64,000 nt of DNA, taken from contig CAWBWT010000007.1 in assembly GCA_963792675.1 (NCBI GenBank), positions 1 to 64,000 of the forward strand, read 5' to 3'. The notes beneath the pieces are model-generated. The model was given only the letters and a program-made list of their open reading frames with translations. It made no database searches and had not been told where the DNA came from. This document shows positions 1 through 9,173 of this stretch, in pieces. Source of the stretch: JBBROS01 sp963792675 (GTDB taxonomy: Bacteria; Pseudomonadota; Alphaproteobacteria; Acetobacterales; Acetobacteraceae). The position numbers were made by a program, and so were the translations under genes. Numbering within the stretch: position 1 is the stretch's first letter; each line of letters begins with the position of its first letter.

Positions 1-49
1 CGGTGTCGTCGGCGCAGCCGCAATAGCCGGCGGGTAATCGGCAGGGGGG

Positions 50-123
50 TGGAGGTCCGGGCCGGAATCGAACCGGCATTCGAGGATTTGCAGTCCTCTG
101 CATCACCACTCTGCCACCGGACC
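50..123 (-). tRNA. tRNA-Cys (GCA)
   Basis: Reads on the minus strand as a 74-nt cloverleaf with CCA encoded. The acceptor stem is GGTCCGG (117–123) paired with CCGGACC (54–60), followed by discriminator T and CCA. The GCA anticodon is at 89–91, in loop CTGCAAA closed by a GAGGA/TCCTC stem. The T arm has the usual GGTTCGATTCC loop. Confidence 0.95.
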
Positions 124-235
124 CCCGGGCGCGCGGCGTGAGCGCGGGCTTATCCACGGCGGCGGCGCCGGGTCAAGCCGAACGGGCGCTTGGCACCGGA
201 CCCCGCGCGCACCTATAAGCTCGCCGACATGGACG

Positions 236-938
236 ATGCGTTGCCATGACCAACCGCCTCTGCCGCCGGGACCGACTTACGCCGCCGCCCGCGACCACAT
301 GGTCGACGGCCAGGTGCGGCCGAACAAGGTCATCGACCCGCGCATCATCCGGGCGATGCGCAGCCTGCCGCGCGAGCGCTTCGTGCCGCCGCATCTGGCC
401 AGCCTCGCCTATGCCGACGAGGACGTGCCGCTGCCCGGCGGCCGCGCCCTGATGGAGCCGATGGTCATCGCCCGCCTGGTGCAGCTGCTGCGCGTGCGCG
501 ACGGCGAGCGCGGGCTGGTGGTCGGCGCCGGGAGCCGGCTACGGCGCGGCGCTGCTGGCCGCCTGCGGCGGCACCGTCACCGCGCTCGAGGACGACCCGG
601 CGCTGCTCGCCGCTCGCCCGGCCGCTGCTGCCGGGCCTGGCGCCGGGCGTGGTGATCGTCGAAGGCGCCGGTCGCGTCCGGCTGGCCGGCTGGGGCGCCC
701 TACGACTTCATCCTGATCGAGGGCGCGGTCGGCGCCATCCCGGACGGACTGGCCGCCCAACTCGCGCCCGCCGGCCGTCTCGTCGGCCGTGGTCGCCGCC
801 GCCAGCGGCCAGGGCCAGGGCGTGCTGGCCGAGGCGGTTCATGTCGGCGCCGGCGTCCGGCTGCGCGCGCAACCCATGTTCGACTGCGCAACCCCGCTCC
901 TGCCGCAGTTCCGTCCACCCGCGGCTTTCACCTTCTAG
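236..938 (+). pseudogene. Protein-L-isoaspartate O-methyltransferase-like gene, frameshifted
   Basis: Pcm family. The first ~95 residues read cleanly in one frame (ARDHMVDGQVRPNKVID, then RSLPRERFVP and a VVGAG motif I for SAM). The reading then moves through other frames: YGAALLAACGG from about 528, APGVVIVEGAG, YDFILIEGAVGAIPDG near 705, and QPMFDCATPLLPQF up to the stop at 936–938. At least four indels are needed. It sits directly upstream of tolC, as it does in many alphaproteobacteria. Whether this is decay or sequencing error cannot be told here, but the cluster of shifts in tolC and the essential valS favours error. The start (ATG 236, or an ATG shortly upstream at 229) is uncertain. 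Confidence 0.7.
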
Positions 939-1032
939 CGAGGCTCCCGCTGTGTCAGGATGCACGACGCTGGCGGTGGGGCCGGCGAATGCGGCGGGTG
1001 CTTGCCTGCCTGCCGCCAAGGCGAGGATGATC

Positions 1033-2428
1033 ATGCACCGACGGTTTGCGACCTTGTTCGGCCTGCTCGCAGGCCTGACCGCCGGCTCGGCGCTCGCCCA
1101 GCCGCGCACGCTGCAGGACGCGCTGGCGGCCGCCTATTCCAACAACCCGACCTGCAGGCCGCGCGGGCGCAGCTGCGCGCCATCGACGAAGGCGTGCCGC
1201 AGGCCCTGGCCGGCTGGCGCCCGACGATCGCCTTGGCCGGGCGCTGCGGCTATGGCGACGGCACCTTCCGCAGCGCCAGCCGCGCCGGCACCGCGATTGC
1301 ACCCGCAACAACCGCGACATCTTCACCGAGCAGGCCACCGCGACCCAGCCGCTCTATCCGCGGCGGCGCCACCCGCGCCGGCACCAACCAGCGCCGACAA
1401 CCGCGTCTTCGCCCAGCGCGGCCGCCTGCTGGCCACCGAGCAGCAGGTGTTCACCGACACCATCAACGCCTACGTCGAGCGTCATCCAGGCGCAGCAGGT
1501 CCTGCAGCTCAACATCAACAACGAGCAGGTGCTGACCCGGCAGCTGCAGGCCACCAACGACCGCTTCCGGGTCGGCGAGATCACCCGCACCGACGTGGCC
1601 CAGGCCGAGGCGGCGCTGGCCGGCGCCCGCGCCACGCGGCAGACCTCGGAAGGCAACCTGCAGACCGCGCGCGCCACCTACCGCCGCCTGGTCGGCGACC
1701 TGCCGGACCAGCTGGTCGAGCCGCAGCCGATCAGGCTGCCGATCCGCAACCAGGCCGAGGCGGTGCAGCTGGCGTCGGCCAACAACCCCAACGTCGATCG
1801 CCGCGCTGTTCGACGACGCCGCCGCGCGCGACAACATCGACCTGCAATTCAGCGCGCTGATGCCGCAGCTCAGCGTGCAGGCGCTGGCGCGCCCGGGCCG
1901 ACAACTCGACCGTCGCCGGGCAGCGCTCGATCGGCGGCCAGGTGCTGCTGAACGCGACGGTGCCGATCTACCAGGGCGGCGCCGAATATTCCCGCGTGCG
2001 CCAGGCGCGGCAGCAGCAGCAGCAGACCCGCAAGATCGTCGAGGACAGCGGCGCCAGTCGATCCAGCAGGCGACCCAGGCCTGGGAGACGCTGCAGGCCA
2101 CCCGCGCCACGATCGAGAGCACGCGGGCGCAGATCCGCGCCAACCAGATCGCGCTCGAGGGCACCCAGCGCGAGGCGATCGTCGGCAGCCGCACCACGCT
2201 GGACGTGCTGAACGCCGAGCAGACGCTGCTGAATTCGCGCGTCACGCTGGTGCAGAACCTGGCCAACCTGGTGACCAACAGCTACGCCGTCGCGGCCGCC
2301 ATCGGCCGGCTGACGGCGCGCGACCTGAACCTCAACGTGCCGCTGTATGACGAGACGGCCTACTACAACGCGGTCCGGCAGCGCTGTTCGGGACCGGCGA
2401 CTACGCGACCGACCAGCCGGGACGGTGA
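1033..2428 (+). pseudogene. tolC: TolC family outer-membrane efflux protein, frameshifted
   Basis: Outer-membrane channel of type I secretion and RND/MFS efflux. A signal peptide is visible (MHRRFATLFGLLAGLTAGSALAQ), preceded by AAGGCGAGG that favours ATG 1033 over 1027. TolC pieces then follow in changing frames: TLQDALAAAYSNNPDLQAAR, NINNEQVLTRQLQATNDRF, VGEITRTDVAQAEA (the classic TolC helix), ATRATIESTRAQIRANQ and GSRTTLDVLNAEQTLLNSR. The end reads GTGDYATDQPG with stop 2426–2428. About nine frame changes are needed (near 1155, 1298, 1353, 1395, 1482, 1797, 1893, 2056 and 2387), so the sequence cannot be translated as given. Pieces keep family order and length (~460 aa), which argues for indel errors rather than old decay. 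Confidence 0.85.
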
Positions 2429-2438
2429 TCGATGGCCA

Positions 2439-3029
2439 ATGAACCTCACCCGCGCCGGGGCCGGCCCGGACGCGAATGCGCCGCCGGGCGCCGATCCGTC
2501 GATGGAGGACATCCTGGCCTCGATCCGCCGCATCCTGAACGAGGAAGACACCAAGCCGGCCGAGGAGCCATCGCATCCGCCGGCCGACGACGTGCTGGCG
2601 CTGGACGAAGGCATGATGGTGTCCGAGCCGTCCGCCCCGCCAACGCCGCCGCCCCCGCGCCCAGAAGCGCCTCGACCGGAAGCGCCTCGATCAGAAACGC
2701 CGCGCTCCGATCCGCCGCCGCCGGTGGCCGCCTTGGCGCCGCCCGCGAACGAGCCGCCGCCCACCCCGAGCGCGCCGCCGCCCGCATCATCGTCCGACCT
2801 GGTCGCGCCGGAAGCCGCCGCCGCCGCCGCGACTGCGGTCGGCGCGCTGCTGCGGACCCTCGCGTCGGAACGCAACACGCAGGTGCACCGCGGCGGTCCC
2901 ACTATCGAGGACCTGGTGCGCGAAGAAATCCGCCCGCTGCTGAAGCAGTGGCTCGACACCCACCTGGCGCCGATGGTCGAGCGGCTGGTCCGCACCGAGA
3001 TCGAGCGGGTGGTCGGCCGGATGACCTGA
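2439..3029 (+). CDS. popZ: PopZ family polar organizing protein (DUF2497)
   Basis: 196 aa. PopZ forms polymeric condensates at the cell pole and tethers ParB and cell-cycle regulators. The N-terminal PSMEDILASIRRILNEED helix (about residues 25–41) and the C-terminal helices (PTIEDLVREEIRPLLKQW, then HLAPMVERLVRTEIERVV) are the two conserved ends of the family. Between them is a long Pro/Ala/Ser-rich, acidic, disordered linker (about residues 45–125) with repeated PRPEAPR units. The linker keeps one open frame, unlike its neighbours. ATG 2439 is the in-frame start; ATG 2432 in another frame (MANEP) could be the true start if a frameshift lies just after it. It lies between tolC and valS, as in other alphaproteobacteria. 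Confidence 0.85.
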   Translation: MNLTRAGAGPDANAPPGADPSMEDILASIRRILNEEDTKPAEEPSHPPADDVLALDEGMMVSEPSAPPTPPPPRPEAPRPEAPRSETPRSDPPPPVAALAPPANEPPPTPSAPPPASSSDLVAPEAAAAAATAVGALLRTLASERNTQVHRGGPTIEDLVREEIRPLLKQWLDTHLAPMVERLVRTEIERVVGRMT

Positions 3030-3128
3030 CCGGGCAACGCCGCCCCAAGCTTCGCACCCCGCTCCAGGTCTGGCCTCCGTTGCACCATCAGGGCTTGCGC
3101 CGGGAAGGCCGTGGGCTAGAACCGCTGC

Positions 3129-5821
3129 ATGCTGAGCAAGAGTTTCGACCACGCAAACGTCGAGCCCGCCCTCTACGCCGGGTGGGAAGGGCAGGGCGCG
3201 TTCCACGCCGGCCAGGCAGAACCCGACGGCGCCGCGCCCGGCGCGCCCTACACCATCATGATCCCGCCACCCAACGTCACCGGCAGCCTGCACATGGGCC
3301 ACGCGCTGACGATGACGCTGCAGGACACGCTGATCCGCTGGCGCCGCATGCAGGGCCGCGACGCGCTCTGGCAGCCCGGCACCGACCACGCCGGCATCGC
3401 CACCCAGATGGTGGTCGAGCGCCTGCTGCCGCAGGAAGGCAACGAGACCCGGCAGCAGATGGGCCGCGAGCGCCTTCCTCGAGCGCGTTTGGCAGTGGAA
3501 GGCCGAAAGCGGCGGCGCCATCACCAACCAGCTGCGCACGCTGGGCGCCTCGCTCGACTGGCCGCGCGAGCGCTTCACCATGGACGCCGGGCTCAGCGCC
3601 GCCGTGCGGCGAGGTGTTCGTGACGCTGTTCGGCGAGGGCCTGATCTACCGCGACCGCCGCCTGGTCAACTGGGACCCGAAGTTCCAGTCGGCCATCTCC
3701 GACCTCGAGGTCGAGAGCATCGAGGTGAACGGCCATCTCTGGTATCTGCGCTACCCCGTCGAGGGCACCGACCGCAGCATCGTGGTCGCCACCACACGGC
3801 CCGAGACGATGCTGGGCGATACCGCCGTCGCGGTGCATCCGACCGACGCCCGCTTCACTGATCTCGTGGGCAAGATGGTGGTGCAGCCGCTGACCGGTCG
3901 CCGCTTTCCGATCGTCGCCGACGAGTACAGCGACCCGGAGAAGGGCACCGGCGCCGTGAAGATCACCCCGGCGCACGACTTCAACGACTTCGAGGTCGGC
4001 CGCCGCCATGACCTGCCGATGCCGTCGGTGCTGGACCGCGAGGGCCGGGTGACGCTGGCGGAGCTGGAGCTGCTCCGGCGACACCGCGTTCGTCCGCACA
4101 CTGGACGGCATGGACCGCTTCGCCGCCCGCAAGGCGATCGTCGCCGAGATGGACCGGCTGGAGCTGCTGGAGAAGACCGAGCCGCACCGGCACGCGGTGC
4201 CGCACGGCGACCGCTCCGGCGTGCCGATCGAGCCGCTGCTGACGGTGCAGTGGTATTGCAACGCCGCCGAGCTGGCCAAGCCCGCCATCGCCGCGGTCGA
4301 GACCGGGCAGACGCAGTTCGTGCCCCGGCAGTGGGAGAACACCTTCTTCGCCTGGATGCGCGACATCCAGCCCTGGTGCATCAGCCGCCAGCTCTGGTGG
4401 GGCCACCGCATCCCCGCCTGGTACGGCCCGGACGGCGCCGTGTTCGTGGCCGAGGACGAGGCCGGAGCCGTCGCCCAGGCCCGCGCCCATTACGGCGAGG
4501 ACCGGCCGCTGACCCAGGACCCGGACGTGCTCGACACCTGGTTCAGCTCGGCGCTGTGGCCGTTCAGCACCCTCGGCTGGCCCGAGGAAACGCCGGAGCT
4601 CGCAGCGCTACTACCCCGGCGACGTGCTGGTGACCGGGCTTCGACATCATCTTCTTCTGGGTCGCCCGGATGATGATGATGGGCCTGCATTTCCGCCATG
4701 CCGTGCCGTTCCGCACCGTCTACATCCACGGCCTGGTGCGCGACGAGCGCGGCCAGAAGATGTCGAAGTCGAAGGGCAACGTCATCGACCCGCTCAACCT
4801 TATCGCCACCTACGGCACCGATGCGCTGCGCTTCACCGTCTGCGCCCTGGCCGGGCCGGGGCGGGACATCAAGCTCGGCCCGGCGCGGGTCGAAAGCTAT
4901 CGCAGCTTCGTCACCAAGCTGTGGAACGCGGCCCGATTCTGCGAGATGAACGGCGTGGCGCCGGTCCCCGGCTTCGACCCGGCTGCCGCCGCCTCGCCGC
5001 TCTGCCGCTGGCTGCTTGACGCCGCCAATTCAGCGGTCGCCGAGGCCACCGCGGCGCTCGAAGCCTACCGCTTCGACGAGTATGCCGCCGCCGCCTACCG
5101 CTTCACCTGGAATACCTACTGCGACTGGTTCCTCGAATTCGCCAAGCCCGTGCTGAACGGCCCCGACGGCCCCGCCAAGGACGAGGTCCGCGCGACCGCG
5201 GCGCACGTGCTGGGCGTCGTGCTGCGCCTGCTGCACCCGGCGATGCCGTTCGTCACCGAGCATCTATGGGACGACATGGGCTTCGGCGCGCCATGCAGCC
5301 TGATCCGCGCCCCCTGGCCCGCGCCGATGCCGGTCACAGCGCCCGAGCCGGCGCGGGCGGAGATGGACTGGCTGGTGCGCTTCATCTCCGCCTTGCGCAC
5401 GGTCCGTAACGAGATGAACGTGGCACCCAGCGTGCTGACCCCCGTGCTGTTGCAAGGCGCCGCGCCGGAGACGGTGGCGCGGGCGGCCGCGTGGCAGGAA
5501 GCAATCGCCCGCATGGGCCGGGCCAGCAGCGTGGCACCCCTGGACGGCGCCATGCCGCCCGGCAGCGCGCAGATGGTGGTGGACGAGGCGACGGTCGTGT
5601 TGCCGCTGGCCGGCGTCATCGACCTCGCCGCCGAGCGCACCCGGCTGGAAAAGGACCGCGGCAAGGCCGAGGCGGAAGCCGAGAAGGTGCGGCGCAAGCT
5701 GGACAACGCCGATTTCGTCGCCCGCGCGAAGCCCGAGGTGGTGGAGGAGAACCGCGAACGCCTGGCGGCGCACCTGGCCGAAGCCGGGCGCTTGGCGGCG
5801 GCGGTCGCACGGATAAACTAA
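3129..5821 (+). pseudogene. valS: Valyl-tRNA synthetase, frameshifted in this sequence
   Basis: Class I aminoacyl-tRNA synthetase charging tRNA-Val. The N-terminus is intact: PPNVTGSLHMGH carries the HIGH signature near residues 55–58. The KMSKS loop is near 4756 (RGQKMSKSKGN), and the C-terminal Glu/Lys/Arg coiled coil near 5625–5815. Frame changes fall near 3472, 3607, 4072, 4602 and 4641, each restoring good homology (AFLERVWQWK, EVFVTLFGEGLIYRD, GDTAFVRTLDGMDRF, RYYPGDVLVTG, FDIIFFWVARM). Total length (~897 codons) is normal for the family. The enzyme is essential, so indel errors in the consensus are much more likely than a real pseudogene. Confidence 0.9.
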
Positions 5822-5823
5822 GG

Positions 5824-5899
5824 CAAGGGCTCTGCCCTTGACCCGCTGGGGTCAGGGACCCCAGACCCCCATCAATCGGGTTCTAAGGGCTCCGCCCTT
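5824..5899. repeat. Double-hairpin GACCCG repeat (copy downstream of valS)
   Basis: Two adjacent hairpins, CAAGGGC/GCCCTTG (5824–5840) and CTGGGGT/ACCCCAG (5846–5864), joined by ACCCG. A third simple hairpin, TAAGGGC-type, follows at 5884–5899. The same two-hairpin layout is at 44893–44932, and related hairpins lie at 16454–16470, 25890–25930, 35508–35535 and 48127–48187. The first hairpins probably also serve as the valS terminator. Confidence 0.7.
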
Positions 5900-5907
5900 A
5901 GCCGGGT

Positions 5908-5983
5908 CGAGGGGCGAAGTGGCCAAAGGTTCCAGCTGTCCGTATCTGGACAGGTGGAAAGGCCACGGAGGGAGAGCCCCTCG
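5908..5983 (+). other. Nested three-stem hairpin element upstream of ilvD
   Basis: Outer stem CGAGGGG (5908–5914) with CCCCTCG (5977–5983); middle stem GTGGCC (5919–5924) with GGCCAC (5961–5966); inner stem TTCC + CTGTCC paired with GGACAG + GGAA (5930–5959). A fixed AAAGG bulge lies at 5925–5929. A second copy at 44710–44783 keeps the bulge, TTCC/GGAA and the GGAG internal loop while all three stems change with compensating pairs. It ends eight bases before the ilvD Shine-Dalgarno. Its role is unknown: mobile palindrome or leader RNA. Confidence 0.6.
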
Positions 5984-6001
5984 CCTAAACGGAGGTAAAC
6001 C

Positions 6002-7726
6002 ATGTTGAAGAAGCGCTGGGACAAGTCCCGTCTGCCGTCCCGCCACGTGACGGAAGGCCCCGAGCGGGCCCCGCATCGCAGCTACTACTACGCGATGGGC
6101 CTCTCCGAGGACGAGATCAACCAGCCCTTCGTCGGCGTCGCCACCTGCTGGAACGAGGCCGCACCCTGCAACATCGCCTTGAGCCGCCAGGCCCAGAGCG
6201 TGAAGAAGGGCGTCGCCGAAGCCGGCGGCACCCCGCGCGAGTTCACCACCATCACCGTCACCGACGGCATCGCCATGGGCCACCAAGGCATGAAGAGCTC
6301 GCTGGTGTCGCGTGAGGTGATCGCCGACAGCGTCGAGCTCACGATGCGCGGCCATTGCTACGACGCGCTGGTGGGCCTTGCCGGCTGCGACAAGAGCCTG
6401 CCCGGCATGATGATGGCGATGCTGCGCCTGAACGTCCCGGCCGTGTTCATGTACGGCGGCAGCATCCTGCCCGGCACCTACAAGGGTAAGGACGTGACCG
6501 TCGTCGACGTCTTCGAGGCGGTCGGCCGTCACGCCGCCGGCAACATGAGCGACGAGGACCTGCACGAGCTCGAATGCGTCGCCTGCCCCAGCGCCGGCGC
6601 CTGCGGCGGCCAGTTCACCGCCAACACCATGGCGACCGTCAGTGAGGCGATCGGCCTCGCTCTCCCCGGCTCCGCCGGCGCGCCGGCACCGTACGAGGAC
6701 CGCGACCGCTGGGCGATGGAAAGCGGCCGCGCGGTGATGGCGCTAATCGAAAGCGGGCTGCGGCCGCGCGACATCGTCACGATGAAGGCGCTGGAGAACG
6801 CCGCCGTCGTGGTGGGCGCCACCGGCGGCAGCACCAATGCCGGGCTGCATCTGCCGGCCATGGCGCATGAAGCCGGGCTGCGCTTTACCATGGACGACGT
6901 GCTCGCGATCATGCGCCGCACCCCGTACATCGCCGACCTCAAGCCTGGCGGCAAATACGTCGCCTTCGACGTGCACAAGGTCGGCGGCATCCCCGTCATC
7001 CTGAAGTCGCTGCTGGACGGCGGCCTGCTGCACGGCGACTGCATCACCGTCACCGGCAAGACCCTCGCCGAGAACCTCCAGCACGTCACCTTCCCCCCCG
7101 ACCAGGACGTGATCTACACGGTGCAGAACCCGATCACCGCGACCGGCGGCGTGGTCGGCCTCAAGGGCAACCTCGCACCCGACGGCGGCATCGTGAAGGT
7201 CGCCGGCATGAAGGTGCAGCAGTTCGAAGGCACCGCGCTCTGCTTCGACTCCGAGGAAGAAGCCTTCGCCGCCGTGGACGCCCGCGCCTACAAGAAGGGC
7301 GACGTCATCGTCATCCGCTACGAAGGCCCCAAGGGCGGCCCCGGCATGCGCGAGATGCTGAGCACCACGTCCGCCATCTACGGCCAGGGCATGGGCGAGG
7401 ACGTGGCACTCATCACCGACGGCCGTTTCAGCGGCGCCACCCGCGGCTTCTGCGTCGGCCATGTCGGGCCCGAGGCCGCGGTCGGCGGCCCCATCGCCCT
7501 GTTGCGCAACGGCGACCGCATCCGCCTCGACGCCGAGGCCGGCACCATCGACGTGCTGCTGTCCGACGCCGAACTCGCCGAGCGCCGCGCCGCCTGGACG
7601 CCGCGCCCGACGGACTACAACAGCGGCGCCATCTGGAAATACGCGCAGACGGTCGGCCCCGCGCATCTCGGCGCTGTCACCAACCCCGGCGGTGCGGCCG
7701 AAACGCACTGCTACGCCGACATCTGA
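6002..7726 (+). CDS. ilvD: Dihydroxy-acid dehydratase
   Basis: 574 aa. Dehydrates 2,3-dihydroxy-3-methylbutanoate and its isoleucine analogue to 2-oxo acids in branched-chain amino acid synthesis. The Fe-S ligand cysteines are visible: PCNI (Cys56), CDKSLPG (Cys129) and the CPSAGACGG block (195–203). The C-terminus has the family's DGRFSGATRGFCVGHV motif. The start is fixed by GGAGG ten bases upstream (5991–5995). The hairpin element at 5908–5983 lies in the leader. The stop overlaps the next gene's start (TGATG), so the two are probably cotranscribed. Confidence 0.97.
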   Translation: MLKKRWDKSRLPSRHVTEGPERAPHRSYYYAMGLSEDEINQPFVGVATCWNEAAPCNIALSRQAQSVKKGVAEAGGTPREFTTITVTDGIAMGHQGMKSSLVSREVIADSVELTMRGHCYDALVGLAGCDKSLPGMMMAMLRLNVPAVFMYGGSILPGTYKGKDVTVVDVFEAVGRHAAGNMSDEDLHELECVACPSAGACGGQFTANTMATVSEAIGLALPGSAGAPAPYEDRDRWAMESGRAVMALIESGLRPRDIVTMKALENAAVVVGATGGSTNAGLHLPAMAHEAGLRFTMDDVLAIMRRTPYIADLKPGGKYVAFDVHKVGGIPVILKSLLDGGLLHGDCITVTGKTLAENLQHVTFPPDQDVIYTVQNPITATGGVVGLKGNLAPDGGIVKVAGMKVQQFEGTALCFDSEEEAFAAVDARAYKKGDVIVIRYEGPKGGPGMREMLSTTSAIYGQGMGEDVALITDGRFSGATRGFCVGHVGPEAAVGGPIALLRNGDRIRLDAEAGTIDVLLSDAELAERRAAWTPRPTDYNSGAIWKYAQTVGPAHLGAVTNPGGAAETHCYADI

Positions 7727-8136
7727 TGGCGTTCGACCTCGACCGCTTCGTGCACGCCCAGGCGCCGGTGATGCCGGCGGTCGAGGCCGAGCTGCGGGCC
7801 GGACGCAAGACGAGCCATTGGATGTGGTTCGTCTTCCCGCAGATCGCCGGCCTCGGCTCGAGCCCGACCGCCCAGCGCTACGCCATCGAATCGCGCGCTG
7901 AGGCGGAGGCCTATCTCGCGCATCCCGTGCTGGGGAGGCGTCTGCGCGACTGCACTGGATGGGTGATGGCCGCCACCGGCCGCACCGCGCACCAGGTGTT
8001 CGGCGATCCCGACACACAGAAATTCCGCTCCTCCCTGACGCTGTTCGACGCCGTCGCACCCGGGGACGTGTTCGCCCAGGCGCTCGACCGCTACTTCGGC
8101 GGCGAGCGTGACCCGGCGACCATCAGCCGGCTCTGA
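7726..8136 (+). CDS. DUF1810 domain-containing protein
   Basis: 136 aa, full length for the family. It matches DUF1810 along its length: DLDRFVHAQ, RKTSHWMWFVFPQ and LGRRLRDC, then FGDPDTQKFRSSLTLF. The function of the family is not established. Small, soluble and without signal peptide. Its start overlaps the ilvD stop by one base, and its last 14 bases overlap the end of the convergent LysR gene. Confidence 0.9.
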   Translation: MAFDLDRFVHAQAPVMPAVEAELRAGRKTSHWMWFVFPQIAGLGSSPTAQRYAIESRAEAEAYLAHPVLGRRLRDCTGWVMAATGRTAHQVFGDPDTQKFRSSLTLFDAVAPGDVFAQALDRYFGGERDPATISRL

Positions 8137-9022
8137 CCGCCGTCAAGGCACCGATCAGCGCCCCCAGCGCGGGCGGCGTCTGTCGGCGGCTTGGGTGGTA
8201 AAGGAAATAACCGGGAAAGCTCGGGCACCAGGCATCGAGCGTGCGCTCGAGCCGCCCGTCCGCCACCGCCTCGGCCACCTGGTCCTCGAACTGGTAGGCC
8301 AGCCCCTGCCCGGCGAGGGCCGCGGCCAGGATCAGGTCGCCGTCGTTGAACACCAGCGGTCCGTCCACCCGGACCCGCAACGGGTGCAAATCCCGTTCGA
8401 ATTCCCATGGCCATAGCCCGCCGGAATCGGCCAGGCGGTAATTGAGGCAGCGATGGGCGGCCAAGTCCTGCGGCGTCGCCGGCCGGCCATGGGCGGCGAA
8501 GTAGCCGGGCGCGCCGACCACGACGGCGCGGATCTCGGACCCGATCCGCACCGCGATCATGTCGGCGTCGAGGTTCTCGCCAAAACGGATGCCGGCGTCG
8601 AAACGTCCGGCCACGATGTCGGTCAGGCGTTCGTCCACCGCGACCTCCACGCGAATTTCGGGATAGCGGTCGAGGAACCCCGGCAGCATCGGCATGATGA
8701 GCGACGTCGCCGCATGCCGCGGCATCGTGAGGCGCACCGTGCCGGCCGGGCGGTCGCGCGAACCGGCCAGCGCCGCCAGCCCGGCGCCGATCTCGGCAAA
8801 GGCCGGCCGGAGGCTAAGTAGCAGGCGTTCGCCGGCCTCGGTGGTCGCCACGCTGCGTGTGGTGCGGGCCAGCAACCGGATGCCGAGCCGGGCCTCGAGC
8901 GCCCGAATGGCGTGGCTGAGCGCCGAGGGCGACAGGCCCAGAACAGCGGCGGCCCGCGTGAAGCTGCCGGTGTCGGCGACCGTCACGAAGGCGGCCAAGT
9001 CGTTGAGTTTCTCGTGCGGCAT
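8123..9022 (-). CDS. LysR family transcriptional regulator
   Basis: 299 aa. N-terminal winged helix-turn-helix at residues ~4–62 (LNDLAAFVTVADTGSFTRAA, LGLSPSALSHAIRALE, GIRLLARTTRSVATTEAGE), then a substrate-binding domain to the end. It is divergent from the aldo/keto reductase at 9174, the usual layout for an LTTR and its target. A weak dyad, ATT-N9-AAT (9052–9066), in the shared intergenic region could be its box. The ligand cannot be read from sequence. Confidence 0.93.
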   Translation of the reverse strand: MPHEKLNDLAAFVTVADTGSFTRAAAVLGLSPSALSHAIRALEARLGIRLLARTTRSVATTEAGERLLLSLRPAFAEIGAGLAALAGSRDRPAGTVRLTMPRHAATSLIMPMLPGFLDRYPEIRVEVAVDERLTDIVAGRFDAGIRFGENLDADMIAVRIGSEIRAVVVGAPGYFAAHGRPATPQDLAAHRCLNYRLADSGGLWPWEFERDLHPLRVRVDGPLVFNDGDLILAAALAGQGLAYQFEDQVAEAVADGRLERTLDAWCPSFPGYFLYHPSRRQTPPALGALIGALTAVRAG

Positions 9023-9173
9023 TGCTGCAACCAGCTCAGCAGTTCATGCGGATTGTAGCGCCTAATACCGGGTCCGGTCGCGCCCATCTCACTGACCGAA
9101 GCGGCCCGCCCGGGAGCGCCCCTGGGACCGCCTTCGGGGCAGCCCCCTGGGGCACCCAAGGAGCACTCCACGC

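Noticed and set aside
2432..4633. Long plus-strand open frame (733 codons) across popZ and valS
   Set aside because: Only short valS pieces in it show homology, such as the segment near 3610–4070; the rest is Arg/Ala-rich shadow sequence. It is open because of the high GC content.
9052..9066. LysR box ATT-N9-AAT between lysR and the aldo/keto reductase
   Set aside because: Too short and degenerate to list as a site; it only deserves mention with the regulator.
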